DNA of 64,000 nucleotides from the NCBI RefSeq assembly GCF_029433115.1, contig NZ_JARNTV010000005.1, positions 78,271 to 142,270 on the forward strand. The letters are read 5' to 3'. Below the pieces are notes generated by a model. The model did not search any database. It had not been told where the DNA came from and saw only the letters and a program-made list of their open reading frames with translations. Shown piece by piece: positions 34,857 through 44,207 of this stretch (the first letter of the stretch is position 1; each line of letters starts with the position of its first letter). The stretch comes from Sphingomonas sp. AOB5 (lineage in GTDB: Bacteria > Pseudomonadota > Alphaproteobacteria > Sphingomonadales > Sphingomonadaceae). The position numbers and the translations under genes were made by a program.

Positions 34857-35715
34857 GGACACCGATCGATTCCCACATCGTCACCACCCGGCGGTGGAAG
34901 GCCGGGGGTCGCCGGGCCGCGCCAAAGACCTCCGCGTCGTAGAATGCGGAGAGAAAGGGTATCCTTGAATCGGCCACATCGGCGCTCGGCTGGGCACCGA
35001 AAGGCGTCTGCGCATCGAACAGGACCTGCTCATCCAGCATGACACGAAAATGGTGAGGCCGGTTTCCCAGAGTGAAGCGCTGATGGAGTTGCGCGTCCCC
35101 GGCACTGCTAATCGCTTCGATGGTCTCACCGCCGGATGGGTCAGCCACTCGCGCACTGCTGAGTTCGCCACCCGGGATTGCCGCTTCGGCGACTGCCAGC
35201 GAATGAATGAAGTAGAAGGCGAGAGCGCCGCCGCCAGCCTCTTCGTTGCGCTTCCAGGAATCGGAAGCCGCCGCCAATCGGAAATCCCATTCGATGGACG
35301 CGCTGCCACCCGCAGCGAGGTGGCTACGCATCGGCTCGAACCATGGGCAGTAAAGTAACAGATACGGCGTCGCGAACGATACCCCCCTGCCCTCGAGCGT
35401 ATCGATCACGTCCATCGAGGCTGATGGATCGGCTGCCAATGGTTTCTCCATCACCAGCATTTCTGGCGCTTTGCCGCCGCCAGCGAGCACAACCGGAGCA
35501 TTATCCTCGGGCCGCCGGGCAAGCACGAGCGTTTCGGCCGAGAGAGCATCCGCCTCATCCTCGAGCCAGGTGATCGCCGGAATCAGCGGTGCCAGCGGCA
35601 ACCGTCGTTCGAACAAGGGTCGATAGCGGGCGAGCGTCGCAACCTTGCGGCCTTCGCTCGCCAGCATCGCCACATGCCCGTAGCAGCCGAAGCCGCTACC
35701 CAGGACTGCGATCAT
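34843..35715 (-). CDS. Gfo/Idh/MocA-like oxidoreductase of the sugar operon
   Basis: 290 residues. N-terminal Rossmann-like segment MIAVLGSGFGCYGHVAML, then LVLARRPEDNAP and MLVMEKPLAADP, the EKPLA motif typical of Gfo/Idh/MocA enzymes, which places the Lys of the nicotinamide site. The C-terminal substrate domain is divergent. Located between a C-methyltransferase and the gtr genes, and overlapping the methyltransferase by 4 bases, it probably reduces the 4-keto group of the CDP-sugar, or a C-methylated product. Substrate not provable from sequence. Confidence 0.75.
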   Translation of the reverse strand: MIAVLGSGFGCYGHVAMLASEGRKVATLARYRPLFERRLPLAPLIPAITWLEDEADALSAETLVLARRPEDNAPVVLAGGGKAPEMLVMEKPLAADPSASMDVIDTLEGRGVSFATPYLLLYCPWFEPMRSHLAAGGSASIEWDFRLAAASDSWKRNEEAGGGALAFYFIHSLAVAEAAIPGGELSSARVADPSGGETIEAISSAGDAQLHQRFTLGNRPHHFRVMLDEQVLFDAQTPFGAQPSADVADSRIPFLSAFYDAEVFGAARRPPAFHRRVVTMWESIGVHGQN

Positions 35716-36899
35716 TCGAAGATGGGGACGACCTGGCCCTTATAGCCATTGTCCCGCATATACTTTTCGATCTCTGCATGGATGTGCCACGCAAAGTTGA
35801 CGATCACGGGCGCATCGAGATGTTCGTCGAAGAACTCCTTCTCGTCGCGGATTTCGATGCGGGTGCCCGGAATGTAGTTGCCGATCTTGGGCGAGCCGCT
35901 GCGCTCATAGGTGCGGTCGATCATAGTCTCGTCGAGACCGAAGCAATGCACCAGGATCGCTGCGCGGCCCGGAAAAGCCTTGCCCGGCAGGGGGCCGTGC
36001 GCGGCAACCAGAGCGGCGATCTTCTCGCGGATCTCCACTCGCGCGGCATCGACCTTGGGCCCCATTTCCTTCAGCGCATCAAGGTAACCGGACTCGTCCG
36101 GGCGCGCGTCGGAGCCTGCGGTACCCGTCCCCATCATCACGCGGATGTTGCCGTTGTAGCGCGGCGGGAAGGCAACCGTCTCAACCTGAAGCCCAAGCTT
36201 TGCGGCGATGAAATCGAACGAACGGCACGAATAGGTGCGCGGATGCTCGTGATAGAAGGTGTCGAACTGGTTGCGGTCGATCACGGCGCCAAGATAGTGA
36301 TTCTCGACGACCAGCTTGCTGTCCGGCTTGAGCAGTCGGCCCAGATTCTCGATCACACCGTTCAGATCCTCGATGTGCGCGAACACATTGGTGAAGGTGA
36401 TGACGTCCGGCTTAGGACTTTCCTTCAGATATTCGGTGACAGCGTCGGAATCGAAGAAGCCATGGATGACGCGGTCTACCCGCGCCCGCGCGTCTTCCGA
36501 AGCGCCGGTCGGTTCGATACCAACAGTGCTCGCACCGAATTCGCGGAAGATGTTGAGCAGGCTGCCGTCATTGCAGCCGATGTCGAGCACGGTCTTCCCC
36601 TTCAGGCCACCGACCGTGGCGTCGACCGCCTCGACCAGTTCGCGCATGCCCGCGATCACGTCCTTCGTCATCGCCGCGCGATAGTGATAGGTCTGCGGGA
36701 ACAGGAGCTTCTTCTCCACCTGCACCACCTGATGCACCGTCAGGCACACCGGGCATGCTGCAAGATCCAGCGGATAGGGCGTCGGTTGCGCGTCGCTGCC
36801 GATCGGAACCAGATCGTCGCACATCGGCTGATCACCCAGGTTCAGGACCGGGATCAGCTCTTTGCCATCGCAAACTTCGCAAGTGGTGATCTGCTGCAC
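35712..36899 (-). CDS. Sugar C-methyltransferase (NovU/TylC3-like)
   Basis: 395 residues. N-terminal zinc-binding part (TTCEVCDGKELIPVLNLGDQPMCDDLVP ... LAACPVCLTVHQ), SAM-binding domain (KTVLDIGCNDGSLLNIFREFG), and C-terminal methyltransferase-associated domain with NYIPGTRIEIRDE. This three-part layout belongs to enzymes that methylate C-3 of nucleotide-4-keto-6-deoxyhexoses. GTG 36899 was chosen because AGGAG lies 5 bases upstream. The CDP-glucose 4,6-dehydratase gene is directly upstream, so the likely substrate is CDP-4-keto-6-deoxyglucose or a derivative. Confidence 0.88.
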   Translation of the reverse strand: MQQITTCEVCDGKELIPVLNLGDQPMCDDLVPIGSDAQPTPYPLDLAACPVCLTVHQVVQVEKKLLFPQTYHYRAAMTKDVIAGMRELVEAVDATVGGLKGKTVLDIGCNDGSLLNIFREFGASTVGIEPTGASEDARARVDRVIHGFFDSDAVTEYLKESPKPDVITFTNVFAHIEDLNGVIENLGRLLKPDSKLVVENHYLGAVIDRNQFDTFYHEHPRTYSCRSFDFIAAKLGLQVETVAFPPRYNGNIRVMMGTGTAGSDARPDESGYLDALKEMGPKVDAARVEIREKIAALVAAHGPLPGKAFPGRAAILVHCFGLDETMIDRTYERSGSPKIGNYIPGTRIEIRDEKEFFDEHLDAPVIVNFAWHIHAEIEKYMRDNGYKGQVVPIFE

Positions 36900-36913
36900 A
36901 AGAACTCCTGAAA

Positions 36914-37999
36914 TTAGCGAGGGTTGAGGGTGCTGAAGTGTTTGATTTGCGTCGCGGTTACGCCGGAGGGATCCTCGCCCTTGGCAACCGCGGAATACCA
37001 TTGAGCGGTCAATGCGACCGTATCGCCGAAGTCCAGCCGGGGCGCCCATCCCAGTTGAAGCCTCGCCTTGGAGCAATCGAGCCGCAGCAGATGGGCCTCA
37101 TGCGGCGCATTGGGGGGCGGTCGAACCTCGAGATGACCGCAACCGAGTTGCTCGACCAGCGCTTCCGCAACCTCCAGCACCGGGCGGTTGTCGGTTTCGG
37201 AGGGGCCGAAATTGAACGCCTGATCGACGCCTTCGTCCCCGTTGTAGAGGCGCTCAGCCAAGCCGAGATACGCCGCAAGTGGCTCCATCACATGCTGCCA
37301 AGGGCGGACCGCGCCGGGTGAGCGGATCACGACTTCGCCGGAGTCCGACAGTGCGCCGCGAATGATGTCCGGTACCAGCCGGTCCTTCGACCAGTCCCCG
37401 CCGCCGATCACATTGCCAGCGCGAACGCTGGCGATCCGGGCCGGGTGACCATCCTTGCGATAGGGCGCGAAATAACTGCGCCGCATCGAGGCCACCACGA
37501 TCTCCGCCGCACCCTTGCTGGCACTGTAGGGGTCGTAACCGCCAAGCGGGTCACTTTCGCGATACCCCCACTCCCACTCCCGGTTTTCATAGCATTTATC
37601 GCTGGTGATCACGACGACGGAGCGGACCGACGGCGTACGCCGCACAGCATCCAGGACCGCTGCCGTACCGACGACATTGGTTGCGAACGTCTCGACCGGC
37701 GTTTCGAAGGACTCGCGGACCAGCGCCTGAGCGGCGAGATGCAGCACGATCTCCGGCTGCGACCGCTCGAACGCTTCTGCAAGCGCCGCCGTGTCGGTGA
37801 TATCGGCGATCATGCCGGGCATCCGGTCGATCCCCAGCAGATCGTAGAGCGCAGGTTCGGTCTCGGGTGCCAGCGCAAGCCCAAAGGATTCGGCGCCAAG
37901 CTCGCGAAGCCAGAAGCTCAGCCAACTGCCCTTGAACCCGGTATGGCCCGTAACAAGAACGCGCCTGCCAGCCCAGAATTCGGGATTTACGGCCAGCAT
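36914..37999 (-). CDS. rfbG: CDP-glucose 4,6-dehydratase
   Basis: 361 residues from ATG 37999. Extended SDR: RVLVTGHTGFKGSWLSFWL is the family-specific start, HLAAQALVRESF, TSDKCYENREWEWGY and catalytic YSASK follow, then AGNVIGGGDWSKDRLVPDI. Converts CDP-glucose to CDP-4-keto-6-deoxyglucose, using NAD. Overlaps rfbF by 13 bases. No 3-dehydratase (E1, RfbH) gene is near, so the product is probably not a 3,6-dideoxyhexose. Confidence 0.95.
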   Translation of the reverse strand: MLAVNPEFWAGRRVLVTGHTGFKGSWLSFWLRELGAESFGLALAPETEPALYDLLGIDRMPGMIADITDTAALAEAFERSQPEIVLHLAAQALVRESFETPVETFATNVVGTAAVLDAVRRTPSVRSVVVITSDKCYENREWEWGYRESDPLGGYDPYSASKGAAEIVVASMRRSYFAPYRKDGHPARIASVRAGNVIGGGDWSKDRLVPDIIRGALSDSGEVVIRSPGAVRPWQHVMEPLAAYLGLAERLYNGDEGVDQAFNFGPSETDNRPVLEVAEALVEQLGCGHLEVRPPPNAPHEAHLLRLDCSKARLQLGWAPRLDFGDTVALTAQWYSAVAKGEDPSGVTATQIKHFSTLNPR

Positions 38000-38763
38000 T
38001 GCCACGGCGCCTTCCCGCTGCTCCACAACTCCTCAAGCTGGGTCCGGTCGCGCAGCGTATCCATCGGCTGCCAGAAGCCGTCATGCCTATAGGCGTGAAG
38101 CTCGCCGCTCTCCGCGAGCCGCTCCATCGGGCTGCGTTCCCAGATCGTCGAATCGTCTTCGATCAGGTCCAGCACCTTGGGCGAGAGAACGAAGAACCCG
38201 CCATTGATCCAGCCGGCATCCTCGATCGGCTTCTCCGCAAAGCTGGCGACGCGGTCGTCATCGACCATGTCGAGCAGGCCGAAACGGCTGGGCGGGCGGA
38301 CGGCGGTCACCGTCGCCAGACCGCCATGCGAACGATGACGCTCGGCGAGCGCGGCAATGTCGATATCTGCCACGCCGTCGCCATAGGTGAGGAAGAACGC
38401 CTCTTCATCACGCAGCAGATGCCCCACTCGGCCAAGACGGCCGCCGGTCATCGTATTGGCACCGGTATCGACCAGCTTGACCGACCAGTCCTCGGCATAG
38501 GAGCGGTCGAATTGAATCTCCGACTTCCGCGTATCGATCGTCACATCGGACATGTGAAGCTGATAGTTGGCGAAATATTCTTTGATTACATAGCCTTTGA
38601 AACCACAGCAGATGATGAAATCGCGGACGCCGTGCGCCGCATAGATTTTCATGATGTGCCACAGAATAGGCCGCCCGCCGACCTCCACCATCGGCTTGGG
38701 ACGCAAGCTTGTCTCTTCAGCGAGCCGAGTACCAAGCCCACCGGCCAAGATAACTGCCTTCAC
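37987..38763 (-). CDS. rfbF: Glucose-1-phosphate cytidylyltransferase
   Basis: 258 residues. Nucleotidyltransferase start KAVILAGGLGTRLAEETSLRPKPMVEVGG, then YGDGVADID (metal site), and WINGGFFVLSP. Makes CDP-glucose. GTG 38763 has AAGGGGG upstream. First gene of a minus-strand operon of seven genes reaching 32138. TGC-rich sites lie about 75-115 bases upstream. Confidence 0.95.
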   Translation of the reverse strand: MKAVILAGGLGTRLAEETSLRPKPMVEVGGRPILWHIMKIYAAHGVRDFIICCGFKGYVIKEYFANYQLHMSDVTIDTRKSEIQFDRSYAEDWSVKLVDTGANTMTGGRLGRVGHLLRDEEAFFLTYGDGVADIDIAALAERHRSHGGLATVTAVRPPSRFGLLDMVDDDRVASFAEKPIEDAGWINGGFFVLSPKVLDLIEDDSTIWERSPMERLAESGELHAYRHDGFWQPMDTLRDRTQLEELWSSGKAPWQCWP

Positions 38764-38835
38764 GCCGCCCCCTTTTTGCGCGCCATGGCGGGGGATCAAA
38801 TCCCGCTTTCGCAATCGCGGGACGAAGCTAACCGG

Positions 38836-38849
38836 AGCAGCAATGCAGG
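38836..38849. promoter_or_regulatory. TGC-rich site 2a, upstream of rfbF
   Basis: AGCAGCAATGCAGG on the plus strand, reading CCTGCATTGCTGCT on the other, one change from TGCATTGCGGC. It lies about 75 bases before rfbF. Confidence 0.45.
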
Positions 38850-38861
38850 ACAAGGGGTTTG

Positions 38862-38876
38862 CTGCACTGCGGCGAA
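38862..38876. promoter_or_regulatory. TGC-rich site 2b, upstream of rfbF
   Basis: CTGCACTGCGGCGAA, sharing TGCACTGCGGC with site 1. It lies in the 165-bp gap between rfbF and the GT4 gene, the only gap of that size in this strand's operon chain. Confidence 0.5.
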
Positions 38877-38928
38877 GATTCACCGGTTCAAACGCATTCC
38901 AGTGCCGAAACGGCGATCAGATGGCCGG

Positions 38929-40047
38929 TCAACCGAGTTCGTGATAGATTTTCGCGGTACGTTCTGCGGTCTCCCGCCAGCTAAATTGCCTGGCGCGCGC
39001 CAACCCGCTGGCGCGAAGATTTGCCGCAAATTCCCGATTCTCCGTCACCTTGAGGATCGCGTCCGAAATTGCCTCGACGTCGACGGCGTCGACCAGAATA
39101 GCGGCATCCCCCGCAACTTCAGGCATCGACGAGTTGGTCGCCGTTATAACCGGACATCCCGAGGCCATCGCTTCGAGGATCGGGAGTCCGAACCCCTCAT
39201 AGAGTGAGGGGTAGAGATAGGCATCGGCGCGCCACAGCAGCGCGCGAAGCATCTCATCGCTGACATAGCCGGGTGCGTGCACTCTGCCGGTCAACCGCGC
39301 GGCATCCAGTTCCGCGCTCAATTCCTCCGAATCCCATCCCAGCGCACCGACAAGCACCAGATCCTGAGCAATCTTCGGCGATATGCGAAGATAAGCCTGG
39401 AGAACCCTGCGGACATTCTTGCGCGGGTTCATTGAGCCTGTGAACAGGAGGAAGGGTGTTCCCGCTGCGATGATCGCTTCGGACGCATGCAAATCCTCGA
39501 TCGGGGGCGCATCGAAGAAACGGGCTTCGACACCCTCTTCGACCACAACCAATCGATCTCCCAGCGGCACACCGGCGAGCGATGCCACCTCGTCCGCCGT
39601 CGATTGTGACACGCACAGGATACGATCCGCACGCGCGGCCATCTGGCGCACATAAGCCCGTAACAGCCAGGGCACTGCACTGGAAAAGAAGTCCGGATGC
39701 GTCAGCGGACCAAGATCGTGAACCGTCACGACCCATGGCTTCGCGGTCGGCGCACGGTAATCGACGTCGATCGAATGAAGGACATCGAACGACGTCAGCA
39801 TCCATTCGACACGTGGAAGACCGAGTAGAGTCCACGCCGGCGCCAGTAGCTTGCGCGGCATCTTCAGGTGCCTGAAGCCCGCCGATCGCAGCCAGTCGGG
39901 AGGCGCGTCCCCGAAATCGCTCTGGGTCGAGAAGGGGATAGTCTCGATGCCCTGTTCTACCAACTCGTCGCGCAGCGAATGGGAGTATCGCGCAAGGCCG
40001 AACCGCGCCTTCTTCGCGAAGGAATCCGAATGATAGGCGACGCGCAT
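38929..40047 (-). CDS. GT4 family glycosyltransferase
   Basis: 372 residues. GT-B fold: N-terminal DSFAKKARFGLARYSHSL, VVTVHDLGPLTHPDFF, then the C-terminal donor domain with FLLFTGSMNPRKNVRRVLQAY and the EX7E-type signature (LYPSLYEGFGLPILEAMASGCPVITA). Transfers a sugar from a nucleotide donor onto the lipid-linked repeat unit. ATG 40047 overlaps the stop of the upstream polymerase gene by one base, so the two are cotranscribed. Confidence 0.92.
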   Translation of the reverse strand: MRVAYHSDSFAKKARFGLARYSHSLRDELVEQGIETIPFSTQSDFGDAPPDWLRSAGFRHLKMPRKLLAPAWTLLGLPRVEWMLTSFDVLHSIDVDYRAPTAKPWVVTVHDLGPLTHPDFFSSAVPWLLRAYVRQMAARADRILCVSQSTADEVASLAGVPLGDRLVVVEEGVEARFFDAPPIEDLHASEAIIAAGTPFLLFTGSMNPRKNVRRVLQAYLRISPKIAQDLVLVGALGWDSEELSAELDAARLTGRVHAPGYVSDEMLRALLWRADAYLYPSLYEGFGLPILEAMASGCPVITATNSSMPEVAGDAAILVDAVDVEAISDAILKVTENREFAANLRASGLARARQFSWRETAERTAKIYHELG

Positions 40048-41441
40048 CAGCGTAGCGCAGGCACGGCTTGCGTAGATCCGGAGCGCGGCACGAAGGGCTG
40101 GGCTGCCGAAGCCACTCGCCTCGCTTGCAGCGCCTGCAACGCGCATCCAGCCCCGATGCCGATCGGTAGCAGGCAGAGCATGGTCACCGATTCACTGACA
40201 TTCGGCGCGTTGTCGGCCAGATAGAAAGCATATACTGCCGCCAGCATAGCCGCGAGGCGAGCGCGCACCGACACGGGCACGTATCTGAGGTTTCGCCAGC
40301 CCTGAATGTGCATCGCGATACCGGCGATCAGACCAATCACGCCATATTGAAACAAGAACAGCACATAGCTGATCGACACGAAGCCATATTCACGCCCGTC
40401 GGTCGGCACGCCGCTGCTCGCTAGCTTGCCGATATCGGGTCCGGTGCCCAGCAGCAGGATGCTAGGATATCTCCCGATCGTCTCTGCCAGTCGCGCAGGC
40501 CCGTCCACATAGCGAGCGGTGAAATTGTCATCCTGTTGGATTCCCTGGTCCCAGCGGCTAAAGCGCTCCAGAACGGTCGTGGAATAATCGGACGCGAGAA
40601 ACGCGACGACTAGCAATGGCGCTGCAGCGATGGCGACGACGCTGGCGTTCAATCGCGACCTCCCTCGCGAGAGGATAAAATAAGCAACCGCCGCAACGAT
40701 CGCCCCGATCATCGCTTGGCGCGACACGGATGACAGGATGGCGATCGATGCCGCTCCGAACGTGATCAGTATCAAGACCCGCGACCTAACTAGCAATGTC
40801 ACTGCGATTGCGGCGATCACCGCGACGACCCCCAGAATATTGGGCGAGCCATATGGTCCCGCCGCACGCTGTGCCGCGATCTGTGCGTAGAATTTGCTGT
40901 TCAGGAACGCATCGGCGCCGAAATCGCGATAAAAGAACTGCGCGACCCGGCCAGCGCTGGCAGGCGAGCCAAACTGCAACAGGCCGATGACCCCGAGCGC
41001 CACAACGCAGGCGATGAGTCCGTATCCAAGATATTTTCGCTCACGCACCTTGTTTGAATCCGCGAACACGAGCGCGACGAGACCAATGGTCGAGAATGTC
41101 AGCAAAGCATGTGCGGCGACCCATATCGTCTGCACGTTCACCGGCATTGCCACCAGCGGCCACGCAATGCCGCTAACCACGATGAGCACGAAGAAGACAT
41201 AGTGCCAAGGTGTCCGCCCCCCTCCCCATCGTAACGAAAAATACTCGCGTCGATATTCGAACAACATCAACGCTACGATGAAGTCGTAGAGATAAAGTGG
41301 AAATCCGAAAAACAGGCGCGCTGTCGGAAAGATCAGGACCAGGATCGGCCACAGCAGAAACAATCCAGCCCTGCCGGCGCCGAAGCGCGCAAGCAGGATG
41401 GCGAAGAAGAACAAGGCCATTTCCGGGATCGTGAGATTCAT
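40047..41441 (-). CDS. O-antigen ligase / Wzy-type polymerase family membrane protein
   Basis: 464 residues with about twelve membrane helices. The large periplasmic loop between helices late in the protein carries FTARYVDGPARLAETIGRYPSILLLGTGPDIGKL, the Wzy_C-type region, followed by GFVSISYVLFLFQYGVIGLI. Probably polymerises the EPS repeat units at the periplasmic face, or ligates them. There is a second protein of this superfamily at 52545-55142, so which one is the polymerase is open. GT4 gene downstream, coupled. Confidence 0.85.
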   Translation of the reverse strand: MNLTIPEMALFFFAILLARFGAGRAGLFLLWPILVLIFPTARLFFGFPLYLYDFIVALMLFEYRREYFSLRWGGGRTPWHYVFFVLIVVSGIAWPLVAMPVNVQTIWVAAHALLTFSTIGLVALVFADSNKVRERKYLGYGLIACVVALGVIGLLQFGSPASAGRVAQFFYRDFGADAFLNSKFYAQIAAQRAAGPYGSPNILGVVAVIAAIAVTLLVRSRVLILITFGAASIAILSSVSRQAMIGAIVAAVAYFILSRGRSRLNASVVAIAAAPLLVVAFLASDYSTTVLERFSRWDQGIQQDDNFTARYVDGPARLAETIGRYPSILLLGTGPDIGKLASSGVPTDGREYGFVSISYVLFLFQYGVIGLIAGIAMHIQGWRNLRYVPVSVRARLAAMLAAVYAFYLADNAPNVSESVTMLCLLPIGIGAGCALQALQARRVASAAQPFVPRSGSTQAVPALR

Positions 41442-41541
41442 CGCGAGACTCTTTCCGGGCCTACCAAGGCGGTGATGACACTATTCCCTGCGGTCGCCGG
41501 TGCAACCATTTCGCTCCCCCGCATCTCGCTATATGCAGGCG

Positions 41542-42708
41542 TCACGAACCTGCTCCAGCCAAAGTGAGAGCGGGGACCTTCCCACGAACCCGCACATACA
41601 AATCATCCCAAGACCGCTCTCGCGCCCGCGCAACCCGCTCTGCGTCCGCAGCGGCGTCGTCCGCAGCAAGGCTCCGCTCGATCGCGGCCAGGAACTGGTC
41701 ATGGTCCCCCGCAAGTTCGACCACATCGCGCAACGGCTCGAGGTTGCGCAGCGAAGTCGAGACGATCGGTTTGCCCGCAGCCATATATTCCACGATCTTG
41801 AGCGGATCGGCCCGGTGGCGGACCTCCAGCGCCAGATGCGGCTGGATGCACACGTCCAGCGCGCGCAGGTAGCGCGGCAGTTCCAGATTGTGCACCGGCG
41901 GCAGCCGCACCAGCCCGGGGATGCTCTCGTAGCCGGCCTGCACCTCGGGCTTGACCGGGCCGATCGATACGACCTGCCCCGGCCAGCGCGCGGCGATCTT
42001 CGCCAGCAGATCGAGGTCCATCCAGCTGGCGACCAGCCCGATATGCCCGATCCGTGGGCGCGCGACCTGCGGCAACGGGTCGCTCTCGCCTTCGGGCGCG
42101 GGGGCGAAGAAGCTGGGGTCGACGCCGTTGGGGACCACCATGACGTTTGGATTGATCGCACCGAGCCGATCGGCCAACGGCTGCGTGGTGGTGAAGATCT
42201 GTCCGGCGCGACGCACCAGCCGGTCTTCGCGCGCGATCGTCAGCGCGCGCTCGCCTTCGGCGCCGGCATAATGGGCATAATCGTCGGTCACGTCGTAGAT
42301 CGCCGGGCCGGGCGGCAACCGGTCCAGCGCTTCGACCGAGATCGGCAGGCGGCACCAATAGAGCGGATTGCTCCATCCCTCGCGCCGCATCCACTTGTTC
42401 ACCGCACCCGCAAAGCGCGTGCCGTTGATCCGGCCGATCAGGCCCGATTTCGGCGAGCCGGGGATCTGGATCGGCAGCGACATGACGTGCAGCCCGGGCT
42501 CCACATCGCGGCGTACGCTCGCCTTCAGCGCGCCGGGTCCTTCCTTGATCCGCCGCCCGAACGACACCGGATTCTCGACATAAAGGATCTCGGCGCCCTC
42601 GGCCGCGAAACGGCGCGAGAAATGGTTCTGGCGCGTCCACAGCCCATCCCAGGGCGGCGACTGGAGCCAGACGATCCGCAGGCCATTGAGCGGACCGCGC
42701 TCAGCCAT
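41542..42708 (-). CDS. GT4-like glycosyltransferase
   Basis: 388 residues. N-terminal WLQSPPWDGLWTRQNHFSRRFAAEG and YDVTDDYAHY, TTTQPLADRL and VVPNGVDPSFF are typical of GT-B transferases that use nucleotide sugars; donor domain with RIGHIGLVASWMDLDLLAKIA, then DPLKIVEYMAAGKPIVST. ATG 42708 overlaps the stop of the upstream methyltransferase gene. Four-gene operon: GT4, GT2, methyltransferase, this gene. Confidence 0.9.
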   Translation of the reverse strand: MAERGPLNGLRIVWLQSPPWDGLWTRQNHFSRRFAAEGAEILYVENPVSFGRRIKEGPGALKASVRRDVEPGLHVMSLPIQIPGSPKSGLIGRINGTRFAGAVNKWMRREGWSNPLYWCRLPISVEALDRLPPGPAIYDVTDDYAHYAGAEGERALTIAREDRLVRRAGQIFTTTQPLADRLGAINPNVMVVPNGVDPSFFAPAPEGESDPLPQVARPRIGHIGLVASWMDLDLLAKIAARWPGQVVSIGPVKPEVQAGYESIPGLVRLPPVHNLELPRYLRALDVCIQPHLALEVRHRADPLKIVEYMAAGKPIVSTSLRNLEPLRDVVELAGDHDQFLAAIERSLAADDAAADAERVARARERSWDDLYVRVRGKVPALTLAGAGS

Positions 42709-43351
42709 GCGCGTCCAACTCGAAGAAGTAATGGTAGCTGTAATCGGGACAGAAATATTCGGCGAGGATCGGCAACTGCCCGGCCACCGCCGCGCGGACC
42801 TGCGCCAGCGAATGGCCGTTGGTGCCCAGTTCCCAATGATGCTGGCCGTCGAACTTCCACTCCATCGGCCGGGTAAGCTTGCGTGCGAACGACAGCGAGA
42901 AGCGCTTCTTGAAGAACTGACCGCGCAGCTCGACCGGATAACCCCAGTGCGGCAGCGAGATGACGACATGCTCGCGCGCCACGCGGCCAAGCTGGGCCAG
43001 GGTCTGCTCGAAATCGCTGTACGGGATATGCTCGAGCACCTGGAATGCGCAGACCAGATCATAGGCGCCGGTGCCCGCCAGCTTCTCCAGCTCGCGTACG
43101 TCGCCGCTGATATCGGGATTGAGGCTGGCGTCGAAATCGAAGGTCGTCACCTCGATCCCCATCCGCCGCAGCATCTGTGTGGTGGCGCCGGTGCCGCAGC
43201 CAATCTCGAGCACGGTCTTGGGCTTGTACTTCATCACCGCGCGGAGCTGGTACCAATAGCTCTGCCAGCGCTCGCGCGTCATATAGGTTTCGAAGTCGTA
43301 GAAGCCCTCGCCGACCTGGACTCCCTCGGCATGGTTATCCATTGCGCTCAT
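42701..43351 (-). CDS. SAM-dependent methyltransferase, class I
   Basis: 216 residues. Motif I VLEIGCGTGATTQMLRRMG, acidic motif II FDFDASL, motif post-I DISGDVRELEKL, AFQVLEHIPYSDF. Methyltransf_11-like. The embedding among glycosyltransferases suggests methylation of a sugar or of a chain end in the EPS; O-methyl groups are common caps. Overlaps both neighbours (16 and 8 bases). Confidence 0.88.
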   Translation of the reverse strand: MSAMDNHAEGVQVGEGFYDFETYMTRERWQSYWYQLRAVMKYKPKTVLEIGCGTGATTQMLRRMGIEVTTFDFDASLNPDISGDVRELEKLAGTGAYDLVCAFQVLEHIPYSDFEQTLAQLGRVAREHVVISLPHWGYPVELRGQFFKKRFSLSFARKLTRPMEWKFDGQHHWELGTNGHSLAQVRAAVAGQLPILAEYFCPDYSYHYFFELDAHG

Positions 43352-44207
43352 CCCGATTGCTCCAGCTTTTCGCCAAATCCGCTTCCAGCGTCGCCCGTCC
43401 GATGCGGTTCTGTTCGTCCCAGGCGCAGGCGTACCAGTTGAAGGTGCCGCCAAAGGTATAGATGGCGAAGATCAGCCCGCGAACGCCCTCGCGCCAGGCA
43501 CCCTGCCACAGATAGGCGGAGAGCGCGCGCTTCAGGGGCATGACGATCAGGTGCCAGGCGCGGATCCGCTTGCCCGTGGCCAGGATCTCGCGCGCCGTCC
43601 GCTCGGAATAGCCGGCATTCTTGCGCAATCGCTCGCCGAAGCTGTCGTCGTTCAGGTGCAGCATCATCGCGTTCAGCTGGCCGGTGGCCGCGTCGCCGCC
43701 ATCGACCTCGACCTTCTCGTGGATCGGCCGGACGAAGCGATGCGCGCCGGCGCGCCCGAGCTGAGGCTCGTTCCAATGCTGCCATCCGCCCGCGGCGAAG
43801 GGGCGATGCAGGAAATAGTTCAACCGGCGATATTTGAAGCCGTTTTTGCCGGTATCGCGGATCGCCGTGCGCATCTCCGCCGCCAGTTCGGGCGTGATCC
43901 GCTCGTCGATGTCCATATGGACCAGCCAGTCGGACTTTGCCGCGTCCAGCCCGAAATTGCGCTGCGCGGCGAACCCGCCTTCCGGCTCGATCCGCCGGTG
44001 CAGCACGGTCACCGGAAACCCGCAATCGGCCAGATATTCCAGCGTCCCGTCGGTCGATCCGTCGTCGACGATCACGATCTCGTCGATCCAGCCGCGCAGA
44101 TGCTCGACGAACCCCTTGATATCGACGATCTCGTCGCGCGAGATGGCGACGGCGGCCAGGGTCGGCTCGCCCTCCCGGCGAATGGCGGTGGCCAGCGGAT
44201 CAGCCAT
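43335..44207 (-). CDS. GT2 family glycosyltransferase (WaaE/KdtX-like)
   Basis: 290 residues. AVAISRDEIVDIKGFVEHLRGW, IVIVDDGSTDGTLEYL, GFAAQRNFGLDAAKSDWLVHMDIDERITPEL with the DxDER metal motif, and the C-terminal LWQGAWREGVRGLIFAIYTFGGTFNWYACAWD that is typical of this subfamily, in which related enzymes add glucose to lipopolysaccharide core. ATG 44207 follows GGGGAGGGAG. Overlaps the GT4 gene by 8 bases. Confidence 0.92.
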   Translation of the reverse strand: MADPLATAIRREGEPTLAAVAISRDEIVDIKGFVEHLRGWIDEIVIVDDGSTDGTLEYLADCGFPVTVLHRRIEPEGGFAAQRNFGLDAAKSDWLVHMDIDERITPELAAEMRTAIRDTGKNGFKYRRLNYFLHRPFAAGGWQHWNEPQLGRAGAHRFVRPIHEKVEVDGGDAATGQLNAMMLHLNDDSFGERLRKNAGYSERTAREILATGKRIRAWHLIVMPLKRALSAYLWQGAWREGVRGLIFAIYTFGGTFNWYACAWDEQNRIGRATLEADLAKSWSNRDERNG

